Part shown: positions 11,935 to 24,888 of the stretch, in pieces
Numbering within the stretch: the stretch's first letter is position 1
Layout: each line of letters opens with the position of its first letter
NCBI GenBank assembly: GCA_011033025.1
Contig: WFMF01000084.1
Coordinates: forward strand, 1 to 64,000
Direction: 5' to 3'
DNA: 64,000 nucleotides
Source: Beroe forskalii
Lineage: Eukaryota; Ctenophora; Nuda; Beroida; Beroidae
Position numbers and translations under genes: made by a program
Notes under the pieces: model-generated
Told to the model about the DNA's origin: nothing
The model's input: the letters and a program-made list of their open reading frames with translations, nothing else
Database searches by the model: none

Positions 11935-12336
11935 TCACATTGTCTTGATGTATTCCTTGAAGTCATCACTATCCAACATAAGTTGGGCAGCATTTGATTC
12001 TGCAACCTTTTTCTTCTGGTTCATCTCCCCCTTGAATGTAAGTGAGGTTTTATCATTAAATTGCATGGGTTATATAGGTTTTATGAACCTTTATTTAGGC
12101 CTCTTATATGGAAATGGACTAAGAATAAAATCAAGGGTGTCAAAAACAAAGCAAATTCTTTGAATAACAATCATGATTGTTGAAATTGTGATAACATGAT
12201 AATACACTGTTATAACCTTTATATATAACCTACCTGCACTGTAATTGTCTTATGTTTGTGATGTGCAGAATAGCTGTTGATGTCCAATTCTGCATTTCCA
12301 TCTCGAACTGAGTGGTATTCTGGTAGCTTGTGCCCT
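11935..12336 (-). pseudogene. Truncated copy of the dsRNA-binding gene (3' exons only)
   Basis: Exon 3 (12030-11935) is intact and ends in the codons for FKEYIKTM and a stop. Exon 2 is present only for its last 103 nt (12336-12234), where segment A1 ends. Relative to the intact copy at 28490-29771, this exon 2 has a one-base insertion (GCAGAATTGG against GCGAATTGG) and, 30 nt on, a one-base deletion (CAAACATAAG against CAAAACATAAG). The two changes restore the frame but replace the central beta-strand residues. With no upstream exons, promoter or start it is almost certainly a pseudogene, or a haplotype fragment. Confidence 0.75.
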
Positions 12337-12460
12337 CTATAGTCAATTGAATCCACCCTCTTGTTACATTAAGAGAATTAGTTTTCAGGATATTTTGACA
12401 CTTCTGAAGCATAGATTTACATTAATATGATGATTAAATAAAGATAATAAAATATTAATA

Positions 12461-13037
12461 TACCTTAGTGGTAGAAATTAAGATGTGTATTTATTAAGGA
12501 CGTACTTATTAAGAAGTGTACTAATTAAGGCAGTAAAATTTCTCCAAAAATCAGGCAAATCTAGGACTAAATTGCCTCCGTTTGATCAAAAGATTGGCCG
12601 ATGATTCCAAAGGAAATTTTGAAGGCCTGTTTCCTGATGAAAACATCAAAGATGGTTCTATTGGGCTTATTGAAGATATGGATTATGGAAGATGCAGGAA
12701 GATGAAGAAGCTGGAAGAAATGCCTATAATTTTAATCAAGTTATACTGTTTTATCATATCACCAAGTTCATTTTTGTTTGCAGTGATGCTATCGCTGGTA
12801 AAATTCTGAACCTGTATTGAGAGAAAATAGAATGCCTTGATATTGTAGTGAAAGAAAAGATAGGAAAAGATAGATGTACAAATCTTTACTTGAACAAAAT
12901 TTTCTAAAATTTGGGTATTGTACAAATTACGGTAGGTAGAAATTAAGACTTGTAGAATTTAAGGAGTGTACTATTTAAGGCAGTAAAATTGCTTACTGCC
13001 TTAAATAGTACACTTCTTAATTTCTACCACTAAGGTA
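12461..13037. mobile_element. 577-bp MITE-like element with TACCTTAGTGG termini
   Basis: The left end TACCTTAGTGGTAGAAATTA is inverted at the right end (AATTTCTACCACTAAGGTA). Next to the right terminus the same motif occurs again in direct orientation (about 12935-12985), forming a local hairpin around ACTGCC. No coding capacity is seen. TA at both ends may be the target duplication. Confidence 0.7.
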
Positions 13038-13657
13038 TCCTCAGATTGAACAGACGTCTTGGTATAGACTTAGTATGTTGAAAGAGTTTGAAACTCCATT
13101 TTAAGAAAATTGATTTAGCTTACACTATATGAACACAATAAAATATTCTTAAAATAAAATATACTAGAAATAAAGACTATCCTAGCTTCAAAGTGCTGGT
13201 ACACTCAAAAGGAAGCAATAAGCCTCCAGCCCTGCGACCTTGCATTTCACCAGCATTTGAAAGCCTACCCACACTAGGTAGGAGGTCTTCTAATCGGCGT
13301 AAGCTAAGTCAAACACATATCAGATTATGTTCCTTGATCACTCCATATTAGAGTGCTCTAACAATATTTAACTCCTTAACAATATATAACTCCTATCAAT
13401 AAAATAATTCCCTAACACCTGAAATCAGAACCCTATTGTTTGAATGCTCTAATGCTAGAGTTCCCCTATTACCCTGAAATCAGAATCCCTCAACTAGAAC
13501 ACTCTATCATTATTACTCCCATATTACCCTGAAATCAGAAATCATTTATAATTATAAGCTTTTTGTTCGTACATATTTTTAGTAATTTTAGGTGTGTTCA
13601 ATGAAATGCTAAATAAAATTTTTGTTTTATTCTGAAAATTTTTTGTTTTATTCTGAC
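13038..13657. other. Non-coding stretch before a minisatellite
   Basis: I see no gene. A loose repeat, ACCCTGAAATCAGAA with CTCTAA and ACTCC blocks, recurs three or four times between about 13370 and 13540. Confidence 0.4.
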
Positions 13658-14818
13658 GTTAGACACATCACTGACACCTGTCTGACGTATCACTATCATC
13701 GACACCCGTCCTACATATCATTGACACCCGTCCTACGACCTACATATCACTGACACCAGTCTGACGTATTATTGAAACCTATCTGGAGTATCACTGACAC
13801 CAATCTGATGTACCTTGACACCAGTCTGACGGATTGCTGACACCAGTTTGGCGTATCATTGACACCAGTCTGACATACCACTGATTCCAGTCAGACATAT
13901 CATCGACACCAGTCTGAAGTAAGACGTATCGCTGACACCAGTCAGATGTTAGGCGCATCACTGTCACCAGTTTGAAATCAGTCTGAAATAAGACGTGTCA
14001 ATGATACTAGTCTGAAGTTAGACGTATCACCTATTGACGTATCTCTGACGCGAGTCTGACATATCATCAATAACGGTCTGAAGTGTTGCTGAGACCAGTC
14101 CGGAGTATCACTGACACCAGTATGATGTATCGCTGACACCAGTCTTACGGATTGCTGACACCAATTTGACGTATCACTGTCGCCAGTCTGACATATCGTC
14201 ATATCATCAATAACGGTCTGATGTATCGCTGACACCAGTCCGGAATATCACTGACACCAGTCTGGCGTATCACTGACACCAGTCTGATTTAATATCACTA
14301 GCAGCAGTCTAACACATCATTGACACCAGTCTGATATACCACTGATTCCAGTCAGACGTATCGCCGACACCAGTCTAACTGTCTAAGTAAGACGTATCGC
14401 TGACACCAGTCTGATGTTAGACGTGTCACTGTCACCAATTTGAAGTTAGACGTATCACTGAAACCAGTCTGAAGTAAGACGTGTCAATGCTTCAATGATA
14501 CCTGTATGAAGTTAGACGTATCACCGACACCAGTCTGATGTATCACCAAGACCTGTATGTTCACGTTAGACATATCGGATATCACTCATTCACTGACACC
14601 ATTCTGACGTTAGACATATAAGTGTCACCCGTCGGACGTTAGACGTATCCCTGATACTAGTCTGATGTTAGACGTATCACTGACACCAGTTTGAAGTTAG
14701 ACGTATCACTGACATCAATTTGACGTATCGCTGTCTCCAGTATGACATTCATATTGCTGACACCAGTCTGACGTATCACCGACACCAGTCTGACGTTAGA
14801 CGTATCACTGACTAGGAA
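13658..14818. repeat. Degenerate 22-bp minisatellite (about 1.16 kb)
   Basis: The unit is close to GACACCAGTCTGACGTATCA, about 22 bp, and occurs roughly fifty times with substitutions and small indels. Some units are expanded with a TTAGAC block. Open frames over it are repeat artefacts. An outlying fragment lies at 15045-15125. Confidence 0.9.
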
Positions 14819-15030
14819 ACTGCTGGTAACTATTTAACCAAACCGTAACTGAAATATTGGTTGACCGGACTTTTTTGCCAACTGTAACCGAAACCGTAAC
14901 CGAATTAGGGCAAACAGAAGGTTAACCGAATAACCGAACCGTAACCGAAAAACTGTTTAACTGGCCCTTTTTGTCTAACCCTAAACGTCACCGGATTTAT
15001 TGAAAAAAGGTTTAGGTAACCGGTCGTTTG
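14819..15030. repeat. AACCGTAACCGAA-type short repeats
   Basis: Imperfect copies of AACCGTAACCGAA and its variants run through this stretch, between the 22-bp array and the foldback. Confidence 0.6.
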
Positions 15031-15154
15031 CTATCACTAACACAATTCTGAAGTTAGACATATAAGTGATACCAATTACCAGTTTGGACTTTGACGTATC
15101 ACTGAAGCCAGGTCGAAATTTCACTGATGTGTCGTTGTCGGTGGATCATATGAT

Positions 15155-15545
15155 TCTGTCGTTGATACTAAAAACAGGAACTGGTCGATTCAAGCCAAAT
15201 CAAGCTGAAACAAGCGGAACTAACGGAAACCACCCCGAACCAACCCAAAAACTTCCCCAAATGTAGCCGAAATGATCCGAAACGAGCCGAAACAAGCGAA
15301 TCAACCCGAAACAAGTGAATCATCCTGAGTCAACCCCCACCCGAACCATAACCCGGGTTGATTCGGGTTGATTTTGGTTGATTCGCTTACAGTTTCGGAT
15401 TGTTTCGTTTGTTCTGGTTTTATTTGCTTGTTTCGGCTTGTTTCAGTTTATTTCGGCATGTTTCAGGGAGGTTTTTGGATTGGTTCGGGGTGGTTTCGGC
15501 CTTCGGGTTGTTTCGGCTTGATTTGGCTAGTCCACTTCAACTTGT
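15155..15545. mobile_element. Foldback element with CGAAACAAGC repeats
   Basis: Two arms of about 190 bp are inverted copies. The left arm starts near GATACTAAAAACAGG and contains CCACCCCGAACCAACCC and repeated CGAAACAAGC. The right arm has the reverse (GGTTCGGGGTGGTTTCGG). The centre is near 15350 (AACCCGGGTT). No coding frame is present. Confidence 0.7.
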
Positions 15546-16065
15546 AGTATCGACGATGATTCTGTGAGGTCCTAGAGAGGTCATGGACCTCTATGATGGA
15601 AAGAGTATTGGTTCAGAATGCCGTGGCAATCACTTATAATATAGTCCATCCAACGGAGTAATGAGCTCTGTACTAACAGACAGTAACCAAGCAATCACGG
15701 AATCAAGCATTATTTTGTTTCCACTTTCATTTTTACTTCCATTTCCACTTTTTGCCTGCCGATGTTCTTCCACTACATAGGCTATATCTTGAGTAGTTAA
15801 TTTCCGAAGGAAAATAAGCTACAGTAAGATACCATGGCTATAGTCATTTATGATATTGACACTCAATAGAGGGATTGTTGGATTGTATATTAAACTATGG
15901 AATCATAATTTTGATGGACTCATCCAAAGCTATACAGCCTAAGAGTTGGAAGCAAAAAATGTCCAATTTTGTCCAATTTTGTCCAAAGTTAACCTCATTT
16001 TTGAGAATTGGACAAAAAATCATTGGACAAAATTGGACATAATTGGACAAAATTGGACTTGGCCC
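15546..16065. other. Non-coding stretch with a small inverted repeat
   Basis: No gene was recognised. At about 15958-16058, GTCCAATTTTGTCCAA on the left is mirrored by TTGGACAAAATTGGAC on the right, around a short spacer. Confidence 0.5.
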
Positions 16066-19000
16066 CGCCCCTACGTAATGTTACCATGACTACCATTCTA
16101 TTGCGTAATGTTACCATGGCTTCCATTCTACTGCGTAAAGTTACCAGGACTTGAGAACACTACACCATCTTCCTATCTCGTTGTCATGCCAACCACCGCT
16201 TTATGTTTATCTCCTTGCTTATATGCTGAAGTATCTGAAAGTCTGAAACAACTGTAGATCTCGCATAAACAGAGAATATATGGTTTTACTCCCTGCTTAG
16301 AAGATAGAACGTTTGACATCACCAGCTACCCACTCTAAACCCTGATAATCCCATCTCCCTCCCTGGCCTGGTGCAGGGATCTCTACTCTGCTTTCACCTA
16401 GCTTTCACCCCACACTATATGCTTACATATATACCTCCCTACCCAGGCATTGGATCCTTCCCCCGATCCTTCATTACTCTGCCTCATTATCGTATATCCC
16501 AGCCACGGAGAAGTTATCAGGAAGAGTTGCCGTGGCCTCCAATTATTCCTTATATGGGCACTACCCTGCTGTTTATTCCCATGTTTGGTGAAATGATATA
16601 AGGCCTTGAAACTGACTCCAGTCTGCCCTGCTACATGGTTCATCAGAAAGAGAGATGGACTCAGCGCGTCACCACGCCATGATAATGACATTACTTCACA
16701 GTGTCTACAAGTGGGAGGGGTATATCAGGAGATCAGAGGCTTATCTCAGAGATAAAGGGATGGTAGATATATCGAGCAATGGTTACATAACATGCTCCTC
16801 CTCTTCCATTTGTCTCATCTTCTTTTTCTCAGAAACCATATATCTTATGTAATGTTTAGCTTTGTGTATTTAAGCGAGTTTATAAACTAGCCAATGCAAT
16901 ATATAATTGGTCTTTATATATCTATCTAAAGATATAGCAGAAGTTTGTAGTCTTGTATCGGATGAAGTGGTGGTCCACTTGATTATCCTGCGTTACAATC
17001 TTGCGGTTGTTTTACAAAATTCGTGAAATCATTTGATTATTATATTGCAATATGTTACGTAGATTTTACATTTCTTATTGGTTTCCCAATAATTTCAAAT
17101 ACCCGAAAATTACGTCTCGCCGGCTTTGCAGTTCGTGCTTGTTACGTCGTGGTTGTTTTCTGGAATATATCGAAACCGTTCTTTGGAAAAGGAAGATTTT
17201 GGTTTTCTCTGTTCGATCGTATGCGTTTTATAGCGACCATGTAAGAGGCGGTATACGGTCACAACGAAATTTCAGTGCAAAATATATCTTTAATTGGAAT
17301 TTGATTTTATAGGGGAGCACGCTATAATTGATATCAGAGAAAGGGTCGTCAGGCCCGAGTGGAAGGGAATACTGTTGTTAGGTCGTAGTAAAGTTGGATC
17401 TCGCTATTTCTGGTCAGTGCATAATCATCAATCCGGTTCCATGGTCCCAAATATCATGGATTCATTCAATATTTAATGAAATCGGCACGCCTTGGCCATT
17501 ATCAGCACTTTGGTCATGGCCACAAGAACTCTCATTAAAGAATAAATTACAATCCAGTTTGTTAAAAACATGCAAAAATCGTCCATAACTACGACATCTT
17601 AGCTTCTGAGAAAAATACGCGCGTATTTTTCTACTAAATACGTGAGCACGTGACTAAGAATGAAAACAAAAAATTTCGATTGGGTTTGGTAAATACGTGG
17701 AAATAGGATGCATCGATCGATCACGAAGGGATTTCCTTCATTGATCGATGCATGTGCCCACACCTGGATTAGAGCGTGATAGTGCGAGACCATTCTATTA
17801 TTCTCCACCCACATTGGGTACATTTCTCAGTGGTGTGATAGGCATCACGCCGTCAGGACCCTCCATTATTATCCAGCCAACTGCTCTATAACAGCCATGC
17901 CTTTATTCGCTATTAGCCATGAAGTATACCTAGTCCTACCTGCTTACTTGATTAAATATCCATCTTTTAATTCATTCTCTAGAAAGGCTAAGATATCCAT
18001 AAGATATCCATCTTTTTGATTTCTTTCGAAAGGCTAAGATATGTTTTTAGGATTCCAACCCGTTCATTATCTTATTGGTAGAAATTACATAATAACTTCA
18101 TCAGAATGATCCTGATTATCACCTATAAAATCTCCGATGCAGCTGATTTATCTCCTATGATTGTGACGTCATTATCAAGGGATAGAATGGTGCATTGATC
18201 GCGTCACGCACTTTATGTGTGTAACATATCAATGGCAATATATAGAGCTGTTATTGTTGACAAACAGACAAATCTCCCGCATGCTTCATAAGTTATAGTT
18301 TGGCAGTAATTACGCTACAAAAGCCCCATGCTCGTCCTATTATCGGTAGAAATTAGTCACTGATCTAGTGGGAACAGAGTGACGTCATTTTCACTGCTGA
18401 CAGTGGGTAACCGACGGCGTCACCTTGTTCCCTAACTGCTGTGGTAAGCTCTTATAGAGCTATAGTGACTGGAGCGCTTGGTATCGCCGAATATTCTCGA
18501 ATAATGAACAACATATCCTGCTCATGTTTTGCCCATATATGTGTGCACATGCATCCGTCGATTTTAAGGGATTGATGAAGATGCGTATTATACAGTGCGC
18601 GCAATTTAATTAGATTCATAGGATTTCTGTCGTTTTTTACGCGTTTTTATCGATCCATATATGCGACGTGCCAGCTTCATAGCATGATCATCTGAAGGAC
18701 CTTGAATGCTCGGCATTTTAGCACTTTTTCAAATCGCCGAATTGGCACTGAGATCAGCGCCGATGACCACCGATCAGCGGTGATCGGCGCCGATGGCCAC
18801 CGATCAGCGCTGAGTCGGCGATTTGACAGAGCGCTCACCTGCCGCACATTCTGCAAAAATTTAAAGTTCCTTTTGTCAAGTACCGTAGCAACCGCTCTGC
18901 ATTTACACTAATTCCACCTACAAATTAGGAGTTTGAGCTAGAAGCGCGTATCAAGCAATATCTAGATTAACTTTAGTCTCGTGCTCTTAGGACGCATATC

Positions 19001-20387
19001 AAAGGTACACTGGCACTGCTCCATTGATCAGGATTGTGCTCGAGCGAGGGTCGCAGTTCACAATATCCAGATTAAGGCACCGGTTCAATTGACATTGATC
19101 AATCAGCGTAAGATTTGATCGAAAACTTGCGAGTTGATTGATTGGTGAATGTCATAGAAATCTGTAGATCCTTCGGGTCAGGCAAGCTTATACGCCGTGG
19201 ATACATATTTTCTATCTAACTACCTTTTGTTTCTATCGTTTTTATTGTAAAATCTGAATAACGCACATGAAATTGTACCTGGCTGCCCGCTGCCAATATG
19301 GATCCGATCAGGCATGTATCTACGTATTATAAACCCGCATGAAAACTTGAGAGGGTTCTATCATTGGTTTAATCCGGCAATCCGCTTTAAGAGTACATCA
19401 ATTATAATTCGTCTGATCATAAAGACAGCGCCCACCGGAGAGGTTCGGAATTTGTCCCATCCGGGGACCCAAGTACAGTGGAGAGCTCTTCTCTGACCTG
19501 CAGTTCCTACACTTCATGGGCGCCGACTGGGCCCTCACAAGCCCATCCCCTTTCTAGATCACTTAGCATTCCCCAGCTTCACCTACCTTTTCCTATCTTG
19601 ATAACCAATTACCATTGAACAATGATTACTGTAAAAAACAATTTAAAAACCACCCCGGAGGCAAATCGTATGGGCTCAATGTCCCCAGTTTGGGCCCTTT
19701 TGGGGCCCTTTTACCCTCTGATTCCTGAAAAATGACTCCCTAATCGGATTTAAATTTTAATTTCCAGGGTTTGGGTTTTTTAATATTGGGAAAAAATTTC
19801 CCATTTTTTTTATATTTAAAAATTTCCCTTGTGCAATTTTTCGAACAAGTAAGTTATTAAAAATAAATTTTTTCGAACGTCATTTTGTCATTTGGCGCCA
19901 TTAAAAGGCAGTTTGGGGGAAAACAAAAATTTGTTCCCCACATCACCCGGGCATTTTATCGTTCAAGCCCAAAACAATAACCTATCGCTTTGTTATGGAA
20001 GAGCTGGGAAAAGGAAAAAAAACGTTTTGGGAAAAATAACCCCAGCGCATTTAGCGATTAAAAACCAATACCGGGATATAGAATTTTCCCTTTTCTTTTT
20101 GTTTTTTTTATTCAACCAAATATTCGATCTTGGCCTCAAAAATTTGGGCATTCCCGGTTACCCCGGGAAAGGGTTCTTTGGGGTGCGAGTTGGGCCCAAA
20201 AGACGAGTATTGGGGCACTTGACCCCCTTTTAAACAATTTCCCCTGTTTAAAATCGTGAACCAAATTTTGATTTTTCAATTTTCCGGGGGAAAAGGTCTT
20301 GGTATATCAAATTGGGATATCACGTGGCGGCGATAAAGAAAATAAAAAAGGGTTTTCCTTAAAATTAAAAAATTTTCCCCCTTTTTT
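16066..20387 (+). repeat. Duplicated segment B, copy B1 (runs into the gap)
   Basis: This segment matches 46822 to about 51790 on the same strand. It begins with a 30-bp minisatellite (about 3 units, 16070-16155), then long near-identical non-coding sequence. B2 carries about 12-13 minisatellite units, an extra 181-bp tandem duplication and a low-complexity AT insert. No convincing gene is conserved: shared open frames at 16398-16691 and 47450-47695 lack recognisable domains. From about 19620 the copy becomes error-like compared with B2. Confidence 0.8.
19620..20387. other. Error-rich contig end beside the gap
   Basis: Alignment by eye to 50540-51790 shows the same order of words, but here with expanded homopolymers, lost bases and G/C runs. 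For example, the CTTGGTATATCA and GGCGCC blocks keep their order. Reading frames here should not be trusted. Confidence 0.7.
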
Positions 20388-20487
20388 NNNNNNNNNNNNN
20401 NNNNNNNNNNNNNNNNNNNNNNNNNNNNNNNNNNNNNNNNNNNNNNNNNNNNNNNNNNNNNNNNNNNNNNNNNNNNNNNNNNNNNNN
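20388..20487. other. Assembly gap (100 N)
   Basis: Exactly 100 N, the conventional length for a gap of unknown size. Confidence 0.99.
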
Positions 20488-20800
20488 AGTTAAAAATAAC
20501 GTCATTATCATTTTTGTTAACTAAGTATACTTGAGAAAGATCCCCAAATTACAACCTACCAAATTTGTAAACACCAAAATTTTACCCATATAAATACACC
20601 CCCTAAGGTAATATAAAGCTAATAATGAAGGGGTTTAAACGATTAAAACTTAAAAGTGCAAATTTGAAAAGGCCCGGAGGCCCAGTTTTAAAATTAGAAA
20701 CCGAGGTCAAGGCCGTGTTTTATTGCAAATAGGTTTGTACTTTTTACGAGTTATTAAACTGAATTATGCACCGACCTTGCTTGTAAAATCTTAAATTTTT
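20488..20800. other. Right contig edge, low-complexity sequence
   Basis: Homopolymer-rich like the left side of the gap. Nothing was recognised. Confidence 0.4.
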
Positions 20801-21957
20801 TGGGCATAGATCCGTTTGCCACTTTGTCCAGGCGCCAGTCTAATGCAGGTCAGCGGGTTTAATGCGGGTTGCCAGCATGATCAAAATCATTTTGGGTTTT
20901 GAAGTTTACCCCGGAGTGCGGGCCAGGCCAGCAATGGGGCTGTACTTTGGGGTTGGGGTTTGGGACCCAGCCCCGGTTGAGCGCGGGAAAAGTTGCGGTT
21001 GGCCCAGGTTTTCCACGGTGACTTAATGATTGCCGCGAGAAGTTCAGGGTGCAGGCACCATCGCACTTTCGGATGCTATCTCAATATTACTTATGCATTT
21101 CATACAGATTTGGCGCCGATTAGACTGGCGCAGGTTTGACGTCGTGTCATGCATGTTTGGCGCTGTTTTAATGCAGGTGCAACGCCATTCCAATGCAAGT
21201 TAGTTACCACCGTTAGCCATGGTAACGTCCGTTAGGGACCACCAGTAACCATGGTAACGTCCGTTAGCTCCCATCGGTAACCATAGTAACATACGTTACT
21301 ACGTTAGTGATCAGTGACCACTGTTTACCATGATAACCCACGTTAGTTACCACCGGTAACCATGGTAACGTACGTTAGCTACCATCAGTAACCATGGTAA
21401 CCCACGTTAGTTACCAGGTCGATAACAATGGTAACGTACGTTAGTAACCACCGGTAACCATGGTAAAGTTCGTCAGTTACCACAGATAACAATGGTTATG
21501 TACCTGCATAATTTAATCGGCGCCAAATCTGTATGAAATGCATAAGTAATATTGAGATAGCATCCGAGGTGCATTGGACCAGCGCTGCACCCGCGCTGGA
21601 CCTGCACCAAACCGGCGCTAGACCTGCATTAGAGTGGCACTAGACTGGCACAAGACCTGCATTAAACCGGCGCTAGACCTGCATTGCACCAGCGCTGTAC
21701 CCGCGCTCAACCGGCGCTGGACCTGCACCAAACCGGCGCTAGACCTGCATTAGAGTGGCACAGGACCTGCATTAGACTGGCGCTGGCCCCGCGCTAAACC
21801 GGCGCTAAACCTGCACGAAACCGGCGCCAAACCTGCATTAGACCTGCATTAGACCTGCATTAGACCTGCATTAGACTGGCATTACACCTGCATTAAACCG
21901 GCGCTAGACCTGCATTAGACTGGCGCCTGGACAAAATGGCAAACGGATCTATGCCCA
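20801..21957. mobile_element. Nested foldback element, 1.16 kb
   Basis: Outer arms of about 50 bp: TGGGCATAGATCCGTTTGCC at 20801 and its inverse ending at 21957, continuing through GTCCAGGCGCCAGTCTAATG. Inner arms of about 54 bp: 21069-21122 (CGGATGCTATCTCAATATTA) and their inverse at 21514-21566. Between the inner arms lies a tandem array of GGTAACCATGGTAACGTACG units (21184-21490). Between the right inner and outer arms lies an array of GCGCTAGACCTGCATTAGAC-type units (21566-21930). There is no coding capacity. Confidence 0.8.
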
Positions 21958-24888
21958 ATTTTTTTTTATTAATTATGATATGAAGGCACAACTGGTTTAA
22001 CCGTGCATAATAATTTATGGTGCAACGTCTAACAAGGTTTATGCAGTTTTGTGCATACACCTTTTCCAAAAAGTACTGATTAATGATGGTTATTTTAATC
22101 ATCATTAATTAGTATTAGTATGCGACAAATAAACGGTGATCCGATCATTCAGTTTTTTCCAAAAAAAGGGTAACAAAACCATTATGCCTGTTGCCCTAGT
22201 GTTTTTCAAAACGTGACCTTACTATTGGAGGGAGTGGTGTCAAATGAACACTGGATGACAGACCGCAGATTTCACTCTAAAGCTGCTCTTGATTACAAAA
22301 GCTCAAATACTAGACAAGCCCATAACACCACATTGTGATTTTTGCCCAATTTTCGAAATACTAAAGTGATATTTGAAATCATTTGTAGAGACTCACCCAA
22401 AAATTAGCATAGAAACCTACCCAAGCGGCAGATTGTCTCATGTACCTACTAACTGATATTTGCCACTATTTGAAGGTCCTATTAGGACGCTGTAAATTGT
22501 CCCATGTAATAACTGAATTTTATCATGTTTTGTAGGGACCCTTCACAAAATGAGCAGTTTGTCCCATGTACTAACGATATTATTATAACGTAAATATGGA
22601 AAAATGTGCAATTTTGACCAAGTCAATATGATTTCCCGTAAGGTGGCCACCTCAGTTAGTATTGTGGATTAAATGATTTCGCCAAGGCCCAAACACCACG
22701 CACACACCCGACCTCCTGTCTTACTGTCTTGCACAGTGCACTAATAGTCCAAGATACCCCGTCATAACGTACTGTTCCACTCACCATAGTAAATTTTTAT
22801 GAACTACAGTGCGTGATAAATCGGGATTTTGGCACTGCAGTGCGTTATAATCTAACGAACGGTACACTGGTGCCTATTGAAGGGATTTTTAATACTATGC
22901 GTAAATCTGCTGAAAGGTGCATAATTAAAGTTTATATCCGATTATCTGAGATTATCTGAGATATGAATATGAATATGATTATCTGTAGATACACAGCTAC
23001 AGCCACACCCTCCCAAACTTCTCATCCCTCATTCAGGAAGGACTAGCAGCTGGTACGATTCAGTTATATTGCCCCATTCAAAGGAAGACGGGCCAATAGG
23101 AACTTTTTGGACAACTTCTTGAAATAGCTCCACTCGAAACCATGCCATCTGCCATGATCTACATTATACATCTTCATAAGGAGTATACAGGAGATATCAC
23201 ATCTACGTCTTGTAGAGGATTTCAAACGAACTGAGACTTCGGTCCCTTATTTGTTCATAGTGTGCTACACGCCAGACAGTGTTGACTTATATTCATCGAT
23301 TATGGCGCATGTTGAAATCCCGTGAAAATTTCAAAACGCTGCTTGTGGTATCGGGTGAGGCCGTGAGATGAATTACTTACAAAGTTACAAGGCACGAGGT
23401 AAAAAGTGTCACAATTCATGATTTACGTATACATTAGCTCACTCGAAAGCAACACTTTGAATTATACAATACAAAAAAATTCATAAAAGTAAAACCATAT
23501 AGAAAAGGGTCGTGATCGGTTGAATAATTTGCTGCTTTTTGAACTGCTTTTTGTACTGCTTTTTGTACTGCTTTTTATCATAATCTATCATATGAAACAA
23601 TGTTTTACTCCCCAGCAACACAAGTCATCACATACCTCCCAGTTTGACTACTCTTTTAACCAGTTTATTTCGGCTGATTATCATACATACATGATGATTG
23701 ATCCTTAGATAATCAAAAAGTATTATTTGTTTTGATATCGAAATTTAAATATACATAGATCATAACATAGATCATAGAAAACATGATAGGAATACTTTGA
23801 TAGTACCTATTGTGAATTGTGATATTGCTTCTCATTTTATCATTACTTGAATTGTTTTGATCAAATCAAAATAAAGCTTATTATTCTCCTTATTATTGTC
23901 ATGAAGCGTATTCAAACTACCACTCCGCATTCAAATTCTGTTGCCACCATCCCTGGCAAGTGGGAACTATGGCTGGATTATAATGTTCTCACGTTGTACG
24001 GTACAACGATGCACAATTTTTTTTCCTTCTCCTTATCTGTGACTTCTCCGTGTTGTTTTCCACGTTTATTATCCCCGAAATCACGCATGTGCTGAAACTA
24101 CCTTCGTCACTCAACTCGTAAAATTTGTAACGCGCATGTCACAAAATCAATAAAGTGGCGCCAAACGACGCAGCTCTTAAGAGGTCTTCACATTTTGTCA
24201 GCATTGTATGAATGCGCGTCGATTTTTTAAATCGGCGATAACGATAACAAATTAGCGTCTAATCATAAATTTGAGAATTGCATCGGATTCCGCTTAAAAT
24301 TCTGCTTCCGTAGGTATCAAAGTTTTTACAATTGGCCGAAAGCATCACGAGTTATGGGCAAAAGTGTGAAAACCTTTCGGAGGGTATTGTGACTCGTAGA
24401 AAGGGAATCACGCTTGCGTCTAGTCGATCTCGTAATCTACTCAACAAGAGCTTTCTTTTGGTACCAAAATTGTCGATTTTAGAAAAAAATTTACATTTTG
24501 CTTTTTATGTCCCTAAGCGTCTCCACTAGCCGGCGTGGCTCACTTTGAAGACTGAAACTACAAGTGAGCCAATTCGGCCACCGCGTGGCCGAGGCGTCCC
24601 ACTTTTTTGGACCGCTATAACTCCGCCATTTTGGGTCCGTTGGTCCTAATCTTTACACCGTTGGAAAGAACAACTTTTCTAGTTTCAGATACATGCCAAA
24701 TTTTGTCTTTTTGAATTAAAATTGGCATTGAAATTTTGCATCAAAGTTGGAAAAATATAGGTGAGCCAGTTTCGAGTTACGCGGTGGCCGAAATGGCTCA
24801 CTTTTTCAAAAGCATGAAAAATTATTTTCAAGTGAGCCACCTCGGCCACCATACAACATGTCAGAAGAAAGGGACGGACATCGCCCGT
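21958..24888. other. Long non-coding stretch
   Basis: I see no convincing exon, RNA gene or transposon protein. A weak inverted pair lies at 24566-24590 and 24784-24803 (GAGCCAATTCGGCCACC and its inverse), and CTTTTTGTACTG-like triplicates occur at 23530-23575. The short open frames have no recognisable domain. Confidence 0.4.

Larger units (their letters stand above)
6610..12336 (+). repeat. Duplicated segment A, copy A1
   Basis: This segment matches 24889-28907 in the same order and strand, starting at the CTGACCCCTTCG block and ending inside an exon of the dsRNA-binding gene. After removing a 1.58-kb TIR element (6877-8460) and a 1.46-kb LINE (8891-10350) here, and a 1.3-kb retroelement in A2, the shared backbone is about 2.7-2.8 kb in both. 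Matching stretches are long with scattered small changes. It is either a segmental duplication or two haplotypes placed in one scaffold. Confidence 0.8.

Noticed and set aside
16398..16691. 97-codon minus frame, conserved with 47450-47695
   Set aside because: The match reflects the B1/B2 duplication, not protein selection; no domain is seen.
19892..20233. 113-codon frame near the gap
   Set aside because: It lies in error-rich sequence; the cleaner homologous stretch in B2 does not encode it.
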